64,000 nt of DNA, taken from a virus. The position numbers and the translations under genes were made by a program. The notes beneath the pieces are model-generated. The model ran no database searches and was not told where the DNA came from. It was given only the letters and a program-made list of their open reading frames with translations. Location of the stretch: positions 1 through 64,000 of IMG/VR virus record IMGVR_UViG_3300021961_000026. One strand, written 5' to 3'. Shown one piece after another: positions 7,047 to 13,621 of the stretch (positions are counted from its first letter, which is position 1; each line of letters begins with the position of its first letter).

Positions 7047-7143
7047 TATTATTCTCCTTATTTTCTGATAGGTAATTCATGAAAGCTGCGCCTAGCAAAA
7101 AGCCGACGTAGATCCAATGTATGGTTTTAATCATTTTCTTCAT
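7036..7143 (-). CDS. 35-aa single-pass membrane protein
   Basis: The ATG at 7143 follows GAGAGGA by 7-8 nt. MKKMIKTIHWIYVGFLLGAA gives a basic start plus one transmembrane helix; a polar Asn/Glu-rich tail follows. It overlaps its upstream neighbour by 17 nt and its downstream neighbour by 11 nt. Confidence 0.5.
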   Translation of the reverse strand: MKKMIKTIHWIYVGFLLGAAFMNYLSENKENNNDY

Positions 7144-7258
7144 AGTGGTATTCCTCTCCAAACATTTTTTCTTCAATCCATTCAGGATCAGAGTATTTAG
7201 ATGCCTGTTTACGGTCATCTTTCATTTCAAGTATGTAATTTTCGTCCATGTTGGACAT
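7127..7258 (-). CDS. 43-aa acidic hypothetical protein
   Basis: AAAGGAG lies 8 nt before the ATG at 7258. The product (MSNMDENYILEMKDDRKQAS to HYEEND) is charged and soluble. It is the first gene of the operon 7258-6113 and follows the structured leader at 7323-7362. Confidence 0.5.
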   Translation of the reverse strand: MSNMDENYILEMKDDRKQASKYSDPEWIEEKMFGEEYHYEEND

Positions 7259-7322
7259 AGTGGGTCTCCTTTCCCCTATTTTTACTAAGGAACTACGTGA
7301 AAAATTTAGAATCCCAGACTAT

Positions 7323-7362
7323 GTGGGATGGCCGGCAGAAAGGGTAAGACCAGCCACCCCAC
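7323..7362 (-). promoter_or_regulatory. 13-bp leader hairpin upstream of the small-gene operon
   Basis: GTGGGATGGCCGG (7323-7335) and CCAGCCACCCCAC (7350-7362) pair over all 13 positions in the minus-strand RNA, with two G-U pairs. In the plus-strand RNA the same two positions would be A-C mismatches. The structure is therefore a feature of the minus transcript. Confidence 0.5.
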
Positions 7363-7410
7363 ACGTCCGGGAGGTGTCACGCAAGAACTAAAAACAAAAA
7401 AGAATTCTAC

Positions 7411-7478
7411 GAAAAAAAGAAGTAATCCCCTGTGCCGGGTTGTAGACAATCCGTCTACAGAATAGCCCGACACAGGGG
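7411..7478 (-). terminator. strong terminator after the 7503-7994 gene
   Basis: CCCCTGTGCCGGG (7427-7439) pairs with CCCGACACAGGGG (7466-7478), with an inner TGTAGAC/GTCTACA stem. On the minus strand the hairpin is followed by a T-rich stretch (7420-7411). Confidence 0.75.
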
Positions 7479-7502
7479 AGACTCTTTGGGGGGAATGTAG
7501 CC

Positions 7503-7994
7503 CTAGAAGGGCTTGTCCGATGCGTTGACCGGGGCCGGTGCGGGCTTGGCAGCAAGGCCAGCCTTAGCACGGGCTTCTGCGAGGTTACCACGCACGGTGG
7601 AAACCGGACGAGCAATGAAGTCCCATTCAGGCGAGCTTGCAAACTCAATGGCAGCTTGGTTCTCGGTACGGACTTCTCCGGACTGGAGCTTGAAAGTCAC
7701 CGGGCGAAGACCCTCTTCGTTGACGATCTCAACATCAACCGTGACAGCCTGCAGGAGATCGCCTTCAGCGTTCCAGCAGCACTCCTTGGCAGAAGCGATG
7801 ATCTCTTCGTCGGTGGTCCAGCAGGTCAAAGCCGTGGTCCAGTCAATGACGAGGTTACCCTTGTCGGACACGGAGAAAGGCCGGAATGTGATTGGAGCCT
7901 TGCTGACGGTAAAGCTTCCGCTACCGTCTTTGCGGGCATTGGTGATGGTCTGCATTGGGCCGACCTTGTGGATAATTGCTTGCAGCTGTGTCAT
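7503..7994 (-). CDS. hypothetical protein, 163 aa, ending DKPF
   Basis: AAAGGAGAG lies 7 nt before the ATG at 7994, which I prefer to the upstream in-frame start. The N-terminal 130 residues look like beta strands. The tail is Ala/Pro-rich (KPAPAPVNA) and ends in SDKPF. A beta-rich core, flexible linker and short acidic tip ending in PF is the architecture of single-stranded-DNA-binding proteins, but the OB fold is not evident by eye. CGG at 7883-7881 serves as ordinary Arg. It is bounded by its own terminator. Confidence 0.6.
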   Translation of the reverse strand: MTQLQAIIHKVGPMQTITNARKDGSGSFTVSKAPITFRPFSVSDKGNLVIDWTTALTCWTTDEEIIASAKECCWNAEGDLLQAVTVDVEIVNEEGLRPVTFKLQSGEVRTENQAAIEFASSPEWDFIARPVSTVRGNLAEARAKAGLAAKPAPAPVNASDKPF

Positions 7995-8023
7995 GGGACA
8001 CTCTCCTTTGTTTGAGCTGCGGT

Positions 8024-8042
8024 GTATGGAGGCCGTCCATAC
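8024..8042 (-). promoter_or_regulatory. hairpin in the 5' leader
   Basis: GTATGGA/TCCATAC with a 5-nt loop lies 30-50 nt upstream of the start codon at 7994. It may stabilise the mRNA or control translation. Confidence 0.4.
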
Positions 8043-8216
8043 GCGGTTGTGGAGCAATAAGCCCCCTATTTTCCCCAAGTAATCTTGGAGAAGACAGTCT
8101 GGGAAGCCGAAGCACCCCTATTTTTATCGAGTTATCTACGAAACTCTGGTCACGACTTTTTGGTAACCAGAGACCTAAGAAAACCCCGCAGTGGGATTTA
8201 GAATAGAACTAAATGC

Positions 8217-8228
8217 CTACGCATAAAA
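8217..8228 (-). promoter_or_regulatory. copy of the CTACCCATAA element (CTACGCATAAAA)
   Basis: A variant copy in the roughly 340-nt gap between the 7994 start and the 8339 stop. No gene is supported in this gap. A further degenerate relative, GGTAACCAGAGACCTAAGAA, begins at 8162. Confidence 0.45.
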
Positions 8229-8282
8229 TAAAAATTCTATCCACATACTAAAAATCTATTATAATAAATTAAAGCTTGAGAC

Positions 8283-8294
8283 CTACACATAAAA
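8283..8294 (-). promoter_or_regulatory. copy of the CTACCCATAA element (CTACACATAAAA)
   Basis: It directly adjoins the terminator of the 8339-8545 gene, on the transcript-exit side. Confidence 0.5.
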
Positions 8295-8325
8295 GAGAAA
8301 CCGTACTGGATGTACGGCTCTCTTT
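8294..8325 (-). terminator. terminator after the zinc-finger gene
   Basis: AGAGAAACCGTAC and GTACGGCTCTCT form a stem (8294-8323). The minus transcript ends in TTTTAT. Confidence 0.6.
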
Positions 8326-8338
8326 ATTTTATTGTTCG

Positions 8339-8545
8339 TCAGTCGAACAAGTTGAGATACTTCTTCTGTTTTGCACTCTTATTTGCTGCCTTCTTGCGGT
8401 TGGCAGTTCTTGCTTGATAGCACGGGATACAGGTGATATCCAAGCCTTCGATTTCTGCAAACCAAAGCATTCTGCTTGTATCAGGACCTTTCTCCACTTT
8501 ACTATTGCACATGCGGCAGTGTCCGTTGTAAAACGAGTACTTCAT
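8339..8545 (-). CDS. small zinc-finger protein, 68 aa
   Basis: The ATG at 8545 overlaps the stop of the upstream gene (TAATG) and has AGGAG about 8 nt upstream. CRMC near residue 11 and CIPC near residue 41 form a CxxC..CxxC zinc site; the C-terminal third is strongly basic (ARTANRKKAANKSAKQKK). This resembles small phage HNH/recombination-endonuclease-VII-like or zinc-ribbon proteins, but no HNH residues are clear. Confidence 0.6.
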   Translation of the reverse strand: MKYSFYNGHCRMCNSKVEKGPDTSRMLWFAEIEGLDITCIPCYQARTANRKKAANKSAKQKKYLNLFD

Positions 8546-8793
8546 TACTTGCTCCTGTGTTCGGGGCAGCAGTTCTTGAACTTGACTGCCTCTGTCTTGG
8601 TGGTCTCCCACTTGTGGGTCTGGGTTCCGTACCCGCAGGTAACGGTGACCTTGGTGGGCTTGATCGAAGAATCCTTCACTTCCGTGATGGTTCCTCCAAT
8701 GTTGAGCTCCCTCATCATCTCCACGATTTGCCACCTGGTGGCGTTCGGGATCTCGATGATTTTGCCTTCTGTCTTCAGTCGAAAAGTAGGCAT
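8545..8793 (-). CDS. hypothetical protein, 82 aa
   Basis: AAAGGGG lies about 7 nt before the ATG. The product starts MPTFRLKTEGKIIEI, is beta-rich with a central helix, and ends with a CC and a Cys/His-containing tail (KNCCPEHRSK). It is translationally coupled to the following zinc-finger gene. Confidence 0.6.
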   Translation of the reverse strand: MPTFRLKTEGKIIEIPNATRWQIVEMMRELNIGGTITEVKDSSIKPTKVTVTCGYGTQTHKWETTKTEAVKFKNCCPEHRSK

Positions 8794-8840
8794 CGCCTAC
8801 CCCTTTCTTGTTGATGGGACCCAGTTCTGTAGCCTGAGTA

Positions 8841-8850
8841 CTACCCATAA
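8841..8850 (-). promoter_or_regulatory. copy of the CTACCCATAA element
   Basis: An exact copy, 48 nt upstream of the start codon at 8793 and immediately past the terminator of the large 8915-11374 gene. Confidence 0.55.
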
Positions 8851-8880
8851 GAAAAAGACCCCCGGTTTTACCCGAGGGTC
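8851..8880 (-). terminator. terminator of the large early gene
   Basis: GACCCCCGG (8857-8865) pairs with CCGAGGGTC (8872-8880). On the minus strand it is followed by TTTTTC. Confidence 0.75.
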
Positions 8881-8914
8881 TCTCTCTTCTTCTGACCTCA
8901 GTTGGTCAGGCAGG

Positions 8915-11374
8915 TCAGGACTCGAAGAGCCCTTCGATGAGGATGTCCATCACAGTCTCCTGCCCAGGCTTTCCACCTTGGAACATGATGCGGTCCGACA
9001 CGCCGTACTTCTGGCGAGTCATTGCCGGATCAACAATCCAACGGTATAGAGCCATGGCATACTTGCCAGGATGAGATGTGTGACGCAGCTCGTCAACCAT
9101 TTGCTGAACGATGCCATTGACATCATCCGAACGCTTGGCAACCAAGTTGGACTTCGTGAACCGATCCATCTTGTCATGGATTTGGTTCTCCACATCACAA
9201 CGCTTGAGCAGTCCCTCATACTTGCCGAAGTACTGCTTAGCCCATGCCTGTGTTCCAGCAGGAAGAGACGGAATCTCCTCACACATGAACCGCACAAAGT
9301 TTGATTGCTGACGAATCCGGAAGGTATTTGCCTTCAAGACATCATCAACTTCCTTGATTGCAGCCACGTATGCATCATGCATGCGAGACCATGACCCCTT
9401 GACCAAGGTCCAGGAGTTATCTTCCTGAACAGCCTTAGGAACACGAGTCCGGAAGATGAACTCATCAACTTCCATATCCATGTTTGCCATGTCTTCCCAC
9501 ATGTCCTGCACACCATCACTGATGATGTCGAATGCATCTTTGTCAGCAGTCTGTGCTGTGATGTCGATGAGGTCATTGCCCGAGAACGGAAGGTTCTGTG
9601 GCATTGATGCACCAAACACCGAAGCGTGGACCATGATCGCATTTGCATACGACCCAATGCCAGGATTGTCCATCTGTGCGAGAATTGCCTGTTTGGCGTT
9701 CTCACGAGTGAACTTCCTGTCAGTGTAGGTTTTGTTTGACACCACCTGTCCGCAATTCACGGAGTTCAGCATCTCTGTGAGCGAACTTGGCGTATCAGCC
9801 AAATCCACTACAGGTACCTCTGCTTCTCGCATGAATGGCATCGACACCGAGTCGTACAACTCAATGCTGTAACCACCAGGTTGGTTTGGTGAACGGATCA
9901 CCACACAAGCCTCGATTGCTTCTTCAGGTGTTGATGGAACATCCATGTCAGACGGAATCACGTTGTAGGTACGACGCAATTGTGTGACGATTGGATCTGA
10001 GCTCCACAGCAGGATCTTCTCCACTGATGCCGCATCGCCGTCCTGATCCCAGGTGTCGTGCAGCTCCTCAGTATCGATGAACCGGTTGGCCGGAATGACA
10101 AGACCAACATTCTCCACGAAGAACACTTTGCCATGTAAGCAATTCTCCTCGATGAATGTATCGATGTCATAGCCACCCAAGTCACGGAGTGCTTCTGCCG
10201 TGATGATCGTTGCACTGAATGCATTGGTCACTGGCACCCACATCCTGTTGTTGCGTAGTGCTGCTTTCATCTGATTCTTGATAGAACCAAATGCCATCAA
10301 CAGAACGCTTGCAGATGCATCCACTCCAAAGCCTGCTTGCTGCCAGCGAACACTAGACAACTTGCGAGCCTGCTCTTGCCAGTAAGCAGTTACATGCTCT
10401 TGATGACGATTAACTTCCTCATCATCATGGTTGTCCTGCTCTTGAAGCATGATCCACTCAGGAATCTCACCTGACTCCATTGTCTGCTTGAACTCATCAA
10501 CCATGCCATTTAGGTCACGATAAAACTTGTCCTCAGTGTACAACCAGCTATGGTTATTTACCGCAGTCTGCATGTTCCAGACACTCTTGTAGAGGTGGTT
10601 CATGCGGAAAGCAACAAAGTGCCAATAGCCATCTGTCATGAGCAGTTCTCGCTTGAGTGCAGATTGATGCACCACAACATCATTATCCAATTGCTCATCG
10701 CTCACAATATGGAGAAGACCTTTGATTTCACCATTATCTGTGATAAAACGAGCAATTGCTGGACCAAACTCATCCTTGTGAATGAGCTGACGAAGCTTAT
10801 TATTGCCCTTAGCTGCACGCAATGCAAAGCTCTTGCGCATAAAGATCGGACCATCGTAGGCCAGATCAGCATGCAACAGAACCCTGCCACTGACAATGTT
10901 GATGTCCAAGTCACCCATCTTGCCCGAAGAGCTGAGCTCCGAGATACGAGTGACCTCTTGCATGCGCTTTGGCAGCTTCTTTGCATCAAGCCCCATCATA
11001 CCAAGATACGACAGATCAAATCCATCATATCCATCGATCTTGATGAAGAACGTGGATGTTGCGTTTGCCCACGCAAAGTTGGAAGAACCAACCATATCAT
11101 CGATGTCGATGCGCCGAGCACTGACCAATGTAGCCAATGCAGAGTTGCTGATCATCGCGACACGGAACTTCTTGCCTCGTGCGTTGAGCTTATTCTCAAG
11201 CAGTGGGTACCGCCAGTCCATACCGATCTCAACAGCATGAATGGGGAGCCCATTACTGAGGGTCATCGGACGATTTGCCGCAAGCGACTCCTCGTACTTG
11301 ACCTGTTCTTCCTCCGTGAGGAAGTGGTTAGTGATGCACCGGAATGCACCACGCAGGAAAGTCACGATGGACAT
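8915..11374 (-). CDS. large protein, 819 aa (829 from the earlier ATG), possible RNA-polymerase-like
   Basis: AAAGGAG 5 nt before the ATG at 11374 favours that start; an in-frame ATG at 11404 has a weaker site. The protein is the largest of the left arm and has its own leader and terminator. Counting from the 11404 ATG, residues about 430-465 read VGLVIPANRF then TWDQDGDAAS. The DxDGD pattern is the signature of double-psi-barrel RNA polymerases (beta' DFDGD, YonO-like phage enzymes). An upstream KGLLHIVSDEQLDNDVVV and a downstream VVIRSPNQPGGYS are also suggestive. The motif order differs from cellular beta', so this is only a hint. At least four CGG codons (for example 9163-9161, 9319-9317, 9451-9449, 10084-10082) are read as plain Arg. 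Confidence 0.7.
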   Translation of the reverse strand: MSIVTFLRGAFRCITNHFLTEEEQVKYEESLAANRPMTLSNGLPIHAVEIGMDWRYPLLENKLNARGKKFRVAMISNSALATLVSARRIDIDDMVGSSNFAWANATSTFFIKIDGYDGFDLSYLGMMGLDAKKLPKRMQEVTRISELSSSGKMGDLDINIVSGRVLLHADLAYDGPIFMRKSFALRAAKGNNKLRQLIHKDEFGPAIARFITDNGEIKGLLHIVSDEQLDNDVVVHQSALKRELLMTDGYWHFVAFRMNHLYKSVWNMQTAVNNHSWLYTEDKFYRDLNGMVDEFKQTMESGEIPEWIMLQEQDNHDDEEVNRHQEHVTAYWQEQARKLSSVRWQQAGFGVDASASVLLMAFGSIKNQMKAALRNNRMWVPVTNAFSATIITAEALRDLGGYDIDTFIEENCLHGKVFFVENVGLVIPANRFIDTEELHDTWDQDGDAASVEKILLWSSDPIVTQLRRTYNVIPSDMDVPSTPEEAIEACVVIRSPNQPGGYSIELYDSVSMPFMREAEVPVVDLADTPSSLTEMLNSVNCGQVVSNKTYTDRKFTRENAKQAILAQMDNPGIGSYANAIMVHASVFGASMPQNLPFSGNDLIDITAQTADKDAFDIISDGVQDMWEDMANMDMEVDEFIFRTRVPKAVQEDNSWTLVKGSWSRMHDAYVAAIKEVDDVLKANTFRIRQQSNFVRFMCEEIPSLPAGTQAWAKQYFGKYEGLLKRCDVENQIHDKMDRFTKSNLVAKRSDDVNGIVQQMVDELRHTSHPGKYAMALYRWIVDPAMTRQKYGVSDRIMFQGGKPGQETVMDILIEGLFES

Positions 11375-11473
11375 ACCTGCTCCTTTCTGGTTGTTTTCTG
11401 ACATGACAAAGCCCCCCTCCTTGAGGGCTTAGGTAGTTAAAATCGCAAACCTCAGTTATTTGAGGCCTGAGAA

Positions 11474-11484
11474 CTACCCATAAA
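11474..11484 (-). promoter_or_regulatory. copy of the CTACCCATAA element
   Basis: An exact copy about 100 nt upstream of the start codon at 11374 (70 nt from 11404), between the terminator at 11484-11517 and the large gene. Confidence 0.55.
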
Positions 11485-11517
11485 GAGAAGATCCCCAGTT
11501 TCCCAGGGATCAACTCT
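11484..11517 (-). terminator. terminator of the 11531-12238 gene
   Basis: GATCCC/GGGATC with flanking AGAG/CTCT forms a stem just past the stop codon. The T tail is short (CTCTTTAT). Confidence 0.5.
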
Positions 11518-11530
11518 TTTATTATTCCAA

Positions 11531-12238
11531 TCAGTAAGTGATTGGGAAGCTCTTCCTCCACTGACGGTGGAAGATACTCTTTTCCAGTTCTTCGTAACGC
11601 TTGGCTGCCATCCGTTCTTCATGTGATGGAAGTTTGTCCATATTGCAACAGATTAGGTAATCTTGGATGTTTTCAATTACCATGGCAACGCGCTCATAAT
11701 CACCCAGTACTTCACTGAGAAGAGCTGACTTGCCCAACTTCCCATTCTGACATTTGCTGACAAGACCAGCAACGATCATTGCATCGCTAGCCCAGTAGTT
11801 TGCCCAACGGCAACGAAATACAAACCTGTCATCCTTAAAGAATGCAGTCTGATTGTGAACGTTGATGAGCCAACCACCACGCTTGCCATTTGCTGGACGG
11901 ATGTTGACCTGAATAACAGCAGGTGTTGTGGTAATTTTGTTGATGATGGACCATTTACCCTTGTTGAGCTTGTAATTGAGGCCCCATGTAGTTACGGAGC
12001 TGAACTTCTGACCAACAAAGAGTCGACCCTTCTTGTCTGTCTTAAAGAAGGACAGGCTGTCGATTCCACGCTTCCAGCTGATGCGAACACCAGAACCAGA
12101 ATCTGTGCCCTCACGGGTATCGACACCGTTATCCTGCATGACTTCAAGGATGTTCTTGCGACCACCCTCACGCTTGAAGAACTTCCGCAAGATCTGCGAA
12201 AGCATTCCCTTTTCTTTGTTTTCCTTTACTGTTGACAC
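11531..12238 (-). CDS. hypothetical protein, 235 aa
   Basis: A GTG start at 12238 follows GAAAGGAC by 6 nt. The N-terminus is basic (FFKREGGRKNILE), the middle beta-rich, and the C-terminus helical and charged (MAAKRYEELEKSIFHRQWRK). No domain is recognised. A CGG at 11614-11612 is read as Arg. Confidence 0.6.
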   Translation of the reverse strand: MSTVKENKEKGMLSQILRKFFKREGGRKNILEVMQDNGVDTREGTDSGSGVRISWKRGIDSLSFFKTDKKGRLFVGQKFSSVTTWGLNYKLNKGKWSIINKITTTPAVIQVNIRPANGKRGGWLINVHNQTAFFKDDRFVFRCRWANYWASDAMIVAGLVSKCQNGKLGKSALLSEVLGDYERVAMVIENIQDYLICCNMDKLPSHEERMAAKRYEELEKSIFHRQWRKSFPITY

Positions 12239-12286
12239 GTTAGTGTCCTTTCTCTGGCAATGCCAGTTTATTGGGTGACCTTATGT

Positions 12287-12298
12287 CTACCCATAAAA
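12287..12298 (-). promoter_or_regulatory. copy of the CTACCCATAA element
   Basis: CTACCCATAAAA, 49 nt upstream of the GTG start at 12238. GGTGACC stands 10 nt before it on the + strand. Confidence 0.55.
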
Positions 12299-12363
12299 AA
12301 ATATTTTAAGAACTAACCAGATACTCCATACGTGACAACAGCAAACGGATAGGCTAGAGACCT

Positions 12364-12375
12364 ACCCATAAAACA
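12364..12375 (-). promoter_or_regulatory. copy of the CTACCCATAA element
   Basis: CTACCCATAAAA, preceded by AGAGAC as in the copy at 8283. Confidence 0.55.
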
Positions 12376-12475
12376 GCTATATTTATCCTTAACTATATAG
12401 TCCCTGCTTTTTATTGTGATGTTGTCACTAAATTCTTGCTCAAGTAATTTTTCTTAGCTTAAGGTAACCAAAGGC

Positions 12476-12487
12476 CTACCCATAAAA
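12476..12487 (-). promoter_or_regulatory. copy of the CTACCCATAA element
   Basis: CTACCCATAAAA, preceded by GGTAACCAAAGGC and followed directly by the terminator of the 12552-12800 gene. Confidence 0.55.
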
Positions 12488-12512
12488 GAAAAACCCCCCG
12501 AAGGAGGTTTCT
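12484..12512 (-). terminator. terminator of the 12552-12800 gene
   Basis: AAACCCCCC (12491-12499) and GGAGGTTT (12503-12510) form a stem that in the minus RNA is closed by a TTC(G) loop and followed by TTTTTCTTTT. Confidence 0.75.
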
Positions 12513-12551
12513 CTTTTCTTCTGGCAGTTAAGCCAGGCAGGTTGAAAGATA

Positions 12552-12800
12552 TCAATCGTCAAACTTGACGGGAAGATGCCTTTCATAATACTCGGTCTCT
12601 TCATCCAGTTGACGCATAAGCCTTTCTTCGGCTTCGTCTTCTGTTGCGCAGAGAACGCACTGGTCCCAACCATCTGTTCGGTCAGGCTCTCCAGCAGCAT
12701 CGTGACTAAGTGTAACTTCTACATAGTAGAAATTAGTTAGTCCGTGTCTGAAGCAGTGCTCCTTGTAGGTTCCGTTGATGTTGCCCCCATTGGGGCCCAT
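12552..12800 (-). CDS. small acidic hypothetical protein, 82 aa
   Basis: AAAGGAG lies about 7 nt before the ATG at 12800. An upstream in-frame ATG falls inside the CTACCCATAA element and has no ribosome-binding site, so I rejected it. The product begins MGPNGGNINGTYKEH and has a single CxxC (CVLC) and an acidic helical end (EDEAEERLMRQLDEETEYYE). No family is recognised. Confidence 0.6.
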   Translation of the reverse strand: MGPNGGNINGTYKEHCFRHGLTNFYYVEVTLSHDAAGEPDRTDGWDQCVLCATEDEAEERLMRQLDEETEYYERHLPVKFDD

Positions 12801-12858
12801 GACGGTCTCCTTTCGTTGTGCATACATCCGAATGATGTATGACTGAGTAACCTGTTGG

Positions 12859-12870
12859 CTACCCATAAAA
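12859..12870 (-). promoter_or_regulatory. copy of the CTACCCATAA element
   Basis: CTACCCATAAAA, 59 nt upstream of the start codon at 12800, with GTAACC 9 nt before it on the + strand. Confidence 0.55.
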
Positions 12871-12892
12871 GAAAGACTCCCCGAAGGGAGCC
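12867..12892 (-). terminator. terminator of the 12914-13228 gene
   Basis: In the minus RNA GGCTCCC pairs with GGGAGTC around a TTCG loop, using one G-U pair. TTTCTTTT follows. Confidence 0.7.
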
Positions 12893-12913
12893 TTCCTTTT
12901 CTTCAGCTTTTAA

Positions 12914-13228
12914 TTAAAGCTGGATAACCGGACGAATTTGTCCGTTAAAGCTAGCATGCTCTTGCACACCAGCCCATGCAAAGATGGATCCACGACCCAT
13001 CTTGCTGAACTGAACTTCGTTCTCAATCTGCAATAACAGTTGAGGATCACGAAGTTCTGGCACACCTGCCACAAGGTCACGCCTTGTATACAGGCTGTAG
13101 ACAAACGAGCCTATTCCTAAGCCGTTGTCCAGGAAGGTCCAAAGAATTGGATCTGCCTGTGCCTCATGCTGCAGTACAGCATGTTTTGTGAAGATGACAC
13201 GCATCTTCTCCAATATGGATGTTGACAT
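12914..13228 (-). CDS. hypothetical protein, 104 aa
   Basis: AGGAGGAG lies 4-8 nt before the ATG. It begins MSTSILEKMRVIFTKHAVLQ and carries hydrophobic patches but no clear membrane helix. No domain is recognised. It has its own leader and terminator. Confidence 0.6.
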   Translation of the reverse strand: MSTSILEKMRVIFTKHAVLQHEAQADPILWTFLDNGLGIGSFVYSLYTRRDLVAGVPELRDPQLLLQIENEVQFSKMGRGSIFAWAGVQEHASFNGQIRPVIQL

Positions 13229-13292
13229 AACTCCTCCTAGAGTTTGTCAATTGCGCACAACGGGATTGTTGTACGGCTTGGTAACCACATGG

Positions 13293-13304
13293 CTACCCAT
13301 AAAA
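13293..13304 (-). promoter_or_regulatory. copy of the CTACCCATAA element
   Basis: CTACCCATAAAA, 65 nt upstream of the start codon at 13228, with GGTAACC 9 nt before it. A CACAAC/GTTGT hairpin (about 13255-13272) lies between it and the gene. Confidence 0.55.
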
Positions 13305-13330
13305 GAGAGACCCCCAAAAGGAGGCCTCTC
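13301..13330 (-). terminator. terminator of the LysM lipoprotein gene
   Basis: GAGAGACCCCC and GGAGGCCTCTC form a stem around AAAA, and the minus transcript runs into TTTT. Confidence 0.65.
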
Positions 13331-13351
13331 TTTATTTAGTTAATTATTTAA

Positions 13352-13591
13352 TTACTTGTTACCAGGAAGCTGGATCTGATCTCCAGGATGGATCTCTGCA
13401 CCGTATTGATCAACGAGTTGATCGATAGCTGCTTCGATGTTCTTTGTACAGTGCTTCTGTGCAATGGCAACAAGCGTGTCACCACTGAGAACAGTGTGGA
13501 TTTCTCCACTGCACACAGGAGTCGGGTTGCTGCAACCAACCAGACTAATTACTGCCGCAAAAGTAAAAGCAATAATTGCAATCTTCTTCAC
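13352..13591 (-). CDS. LysM-domain lipoprotein, 79 aa
   Basis: The GTG start follows GAGGAT by about 5 nt. Residues 1-20 are a lipoprotein signal peptide with lipobox LVGC, so mature Cys20 would be lipid-anchored outside the membrane. Residues about 30-76 form one LysM repeat (IHTVLSGDTLVAIAQKH to IHPGDQIQLP), a peptidoglycan-binding module. A phage-encoded cell-surface LysM lipoprotein could block superinfection or alter the wall, which is an inference. It is transcribed after the 13622-14137 gene, 30 nt away. Confidence 0.8.
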   Translation of the reverse strand: MKKIAIIAFTFAAVISLVGCSNPTPVCSGEIHTVLSGDTLVAIAQKHCTKNIEAAIDQLVDQYGAEIHPGDQIQLPGNK

Positions 13592-13621
13592 GATTATCCT
13601 CTTTCTATATGTGTTGTTTAA

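Larger units (their letters stand above)
12239..12475. other. regulatory gap without a gene
   Basis: The gap between the 12238 start and the 12552 stop holds three CTACCCATAA copies and an inverted repeat GTGACAACA (12332-12340)/TGTTGTCAC (about 12420-12428). No coding sequence is supported. Multiple boxes before one gene suggest stacked control. Confidence 0.45.

Noticed and set aside
8546-8848. The 169-aa extension of the zinc-finger ORF at 8339
   Set aside because: The extension is a shadow of the 82-aa gene at 8545-8793; the ribosome-binding site supports the start at 8545.
10550-11401. A 283-codon plus-strand ORF across the large left-arm gene
   Set aside because: It is antisense to the better supported 819-aa gene and has Cys/His-rich random-like composition.
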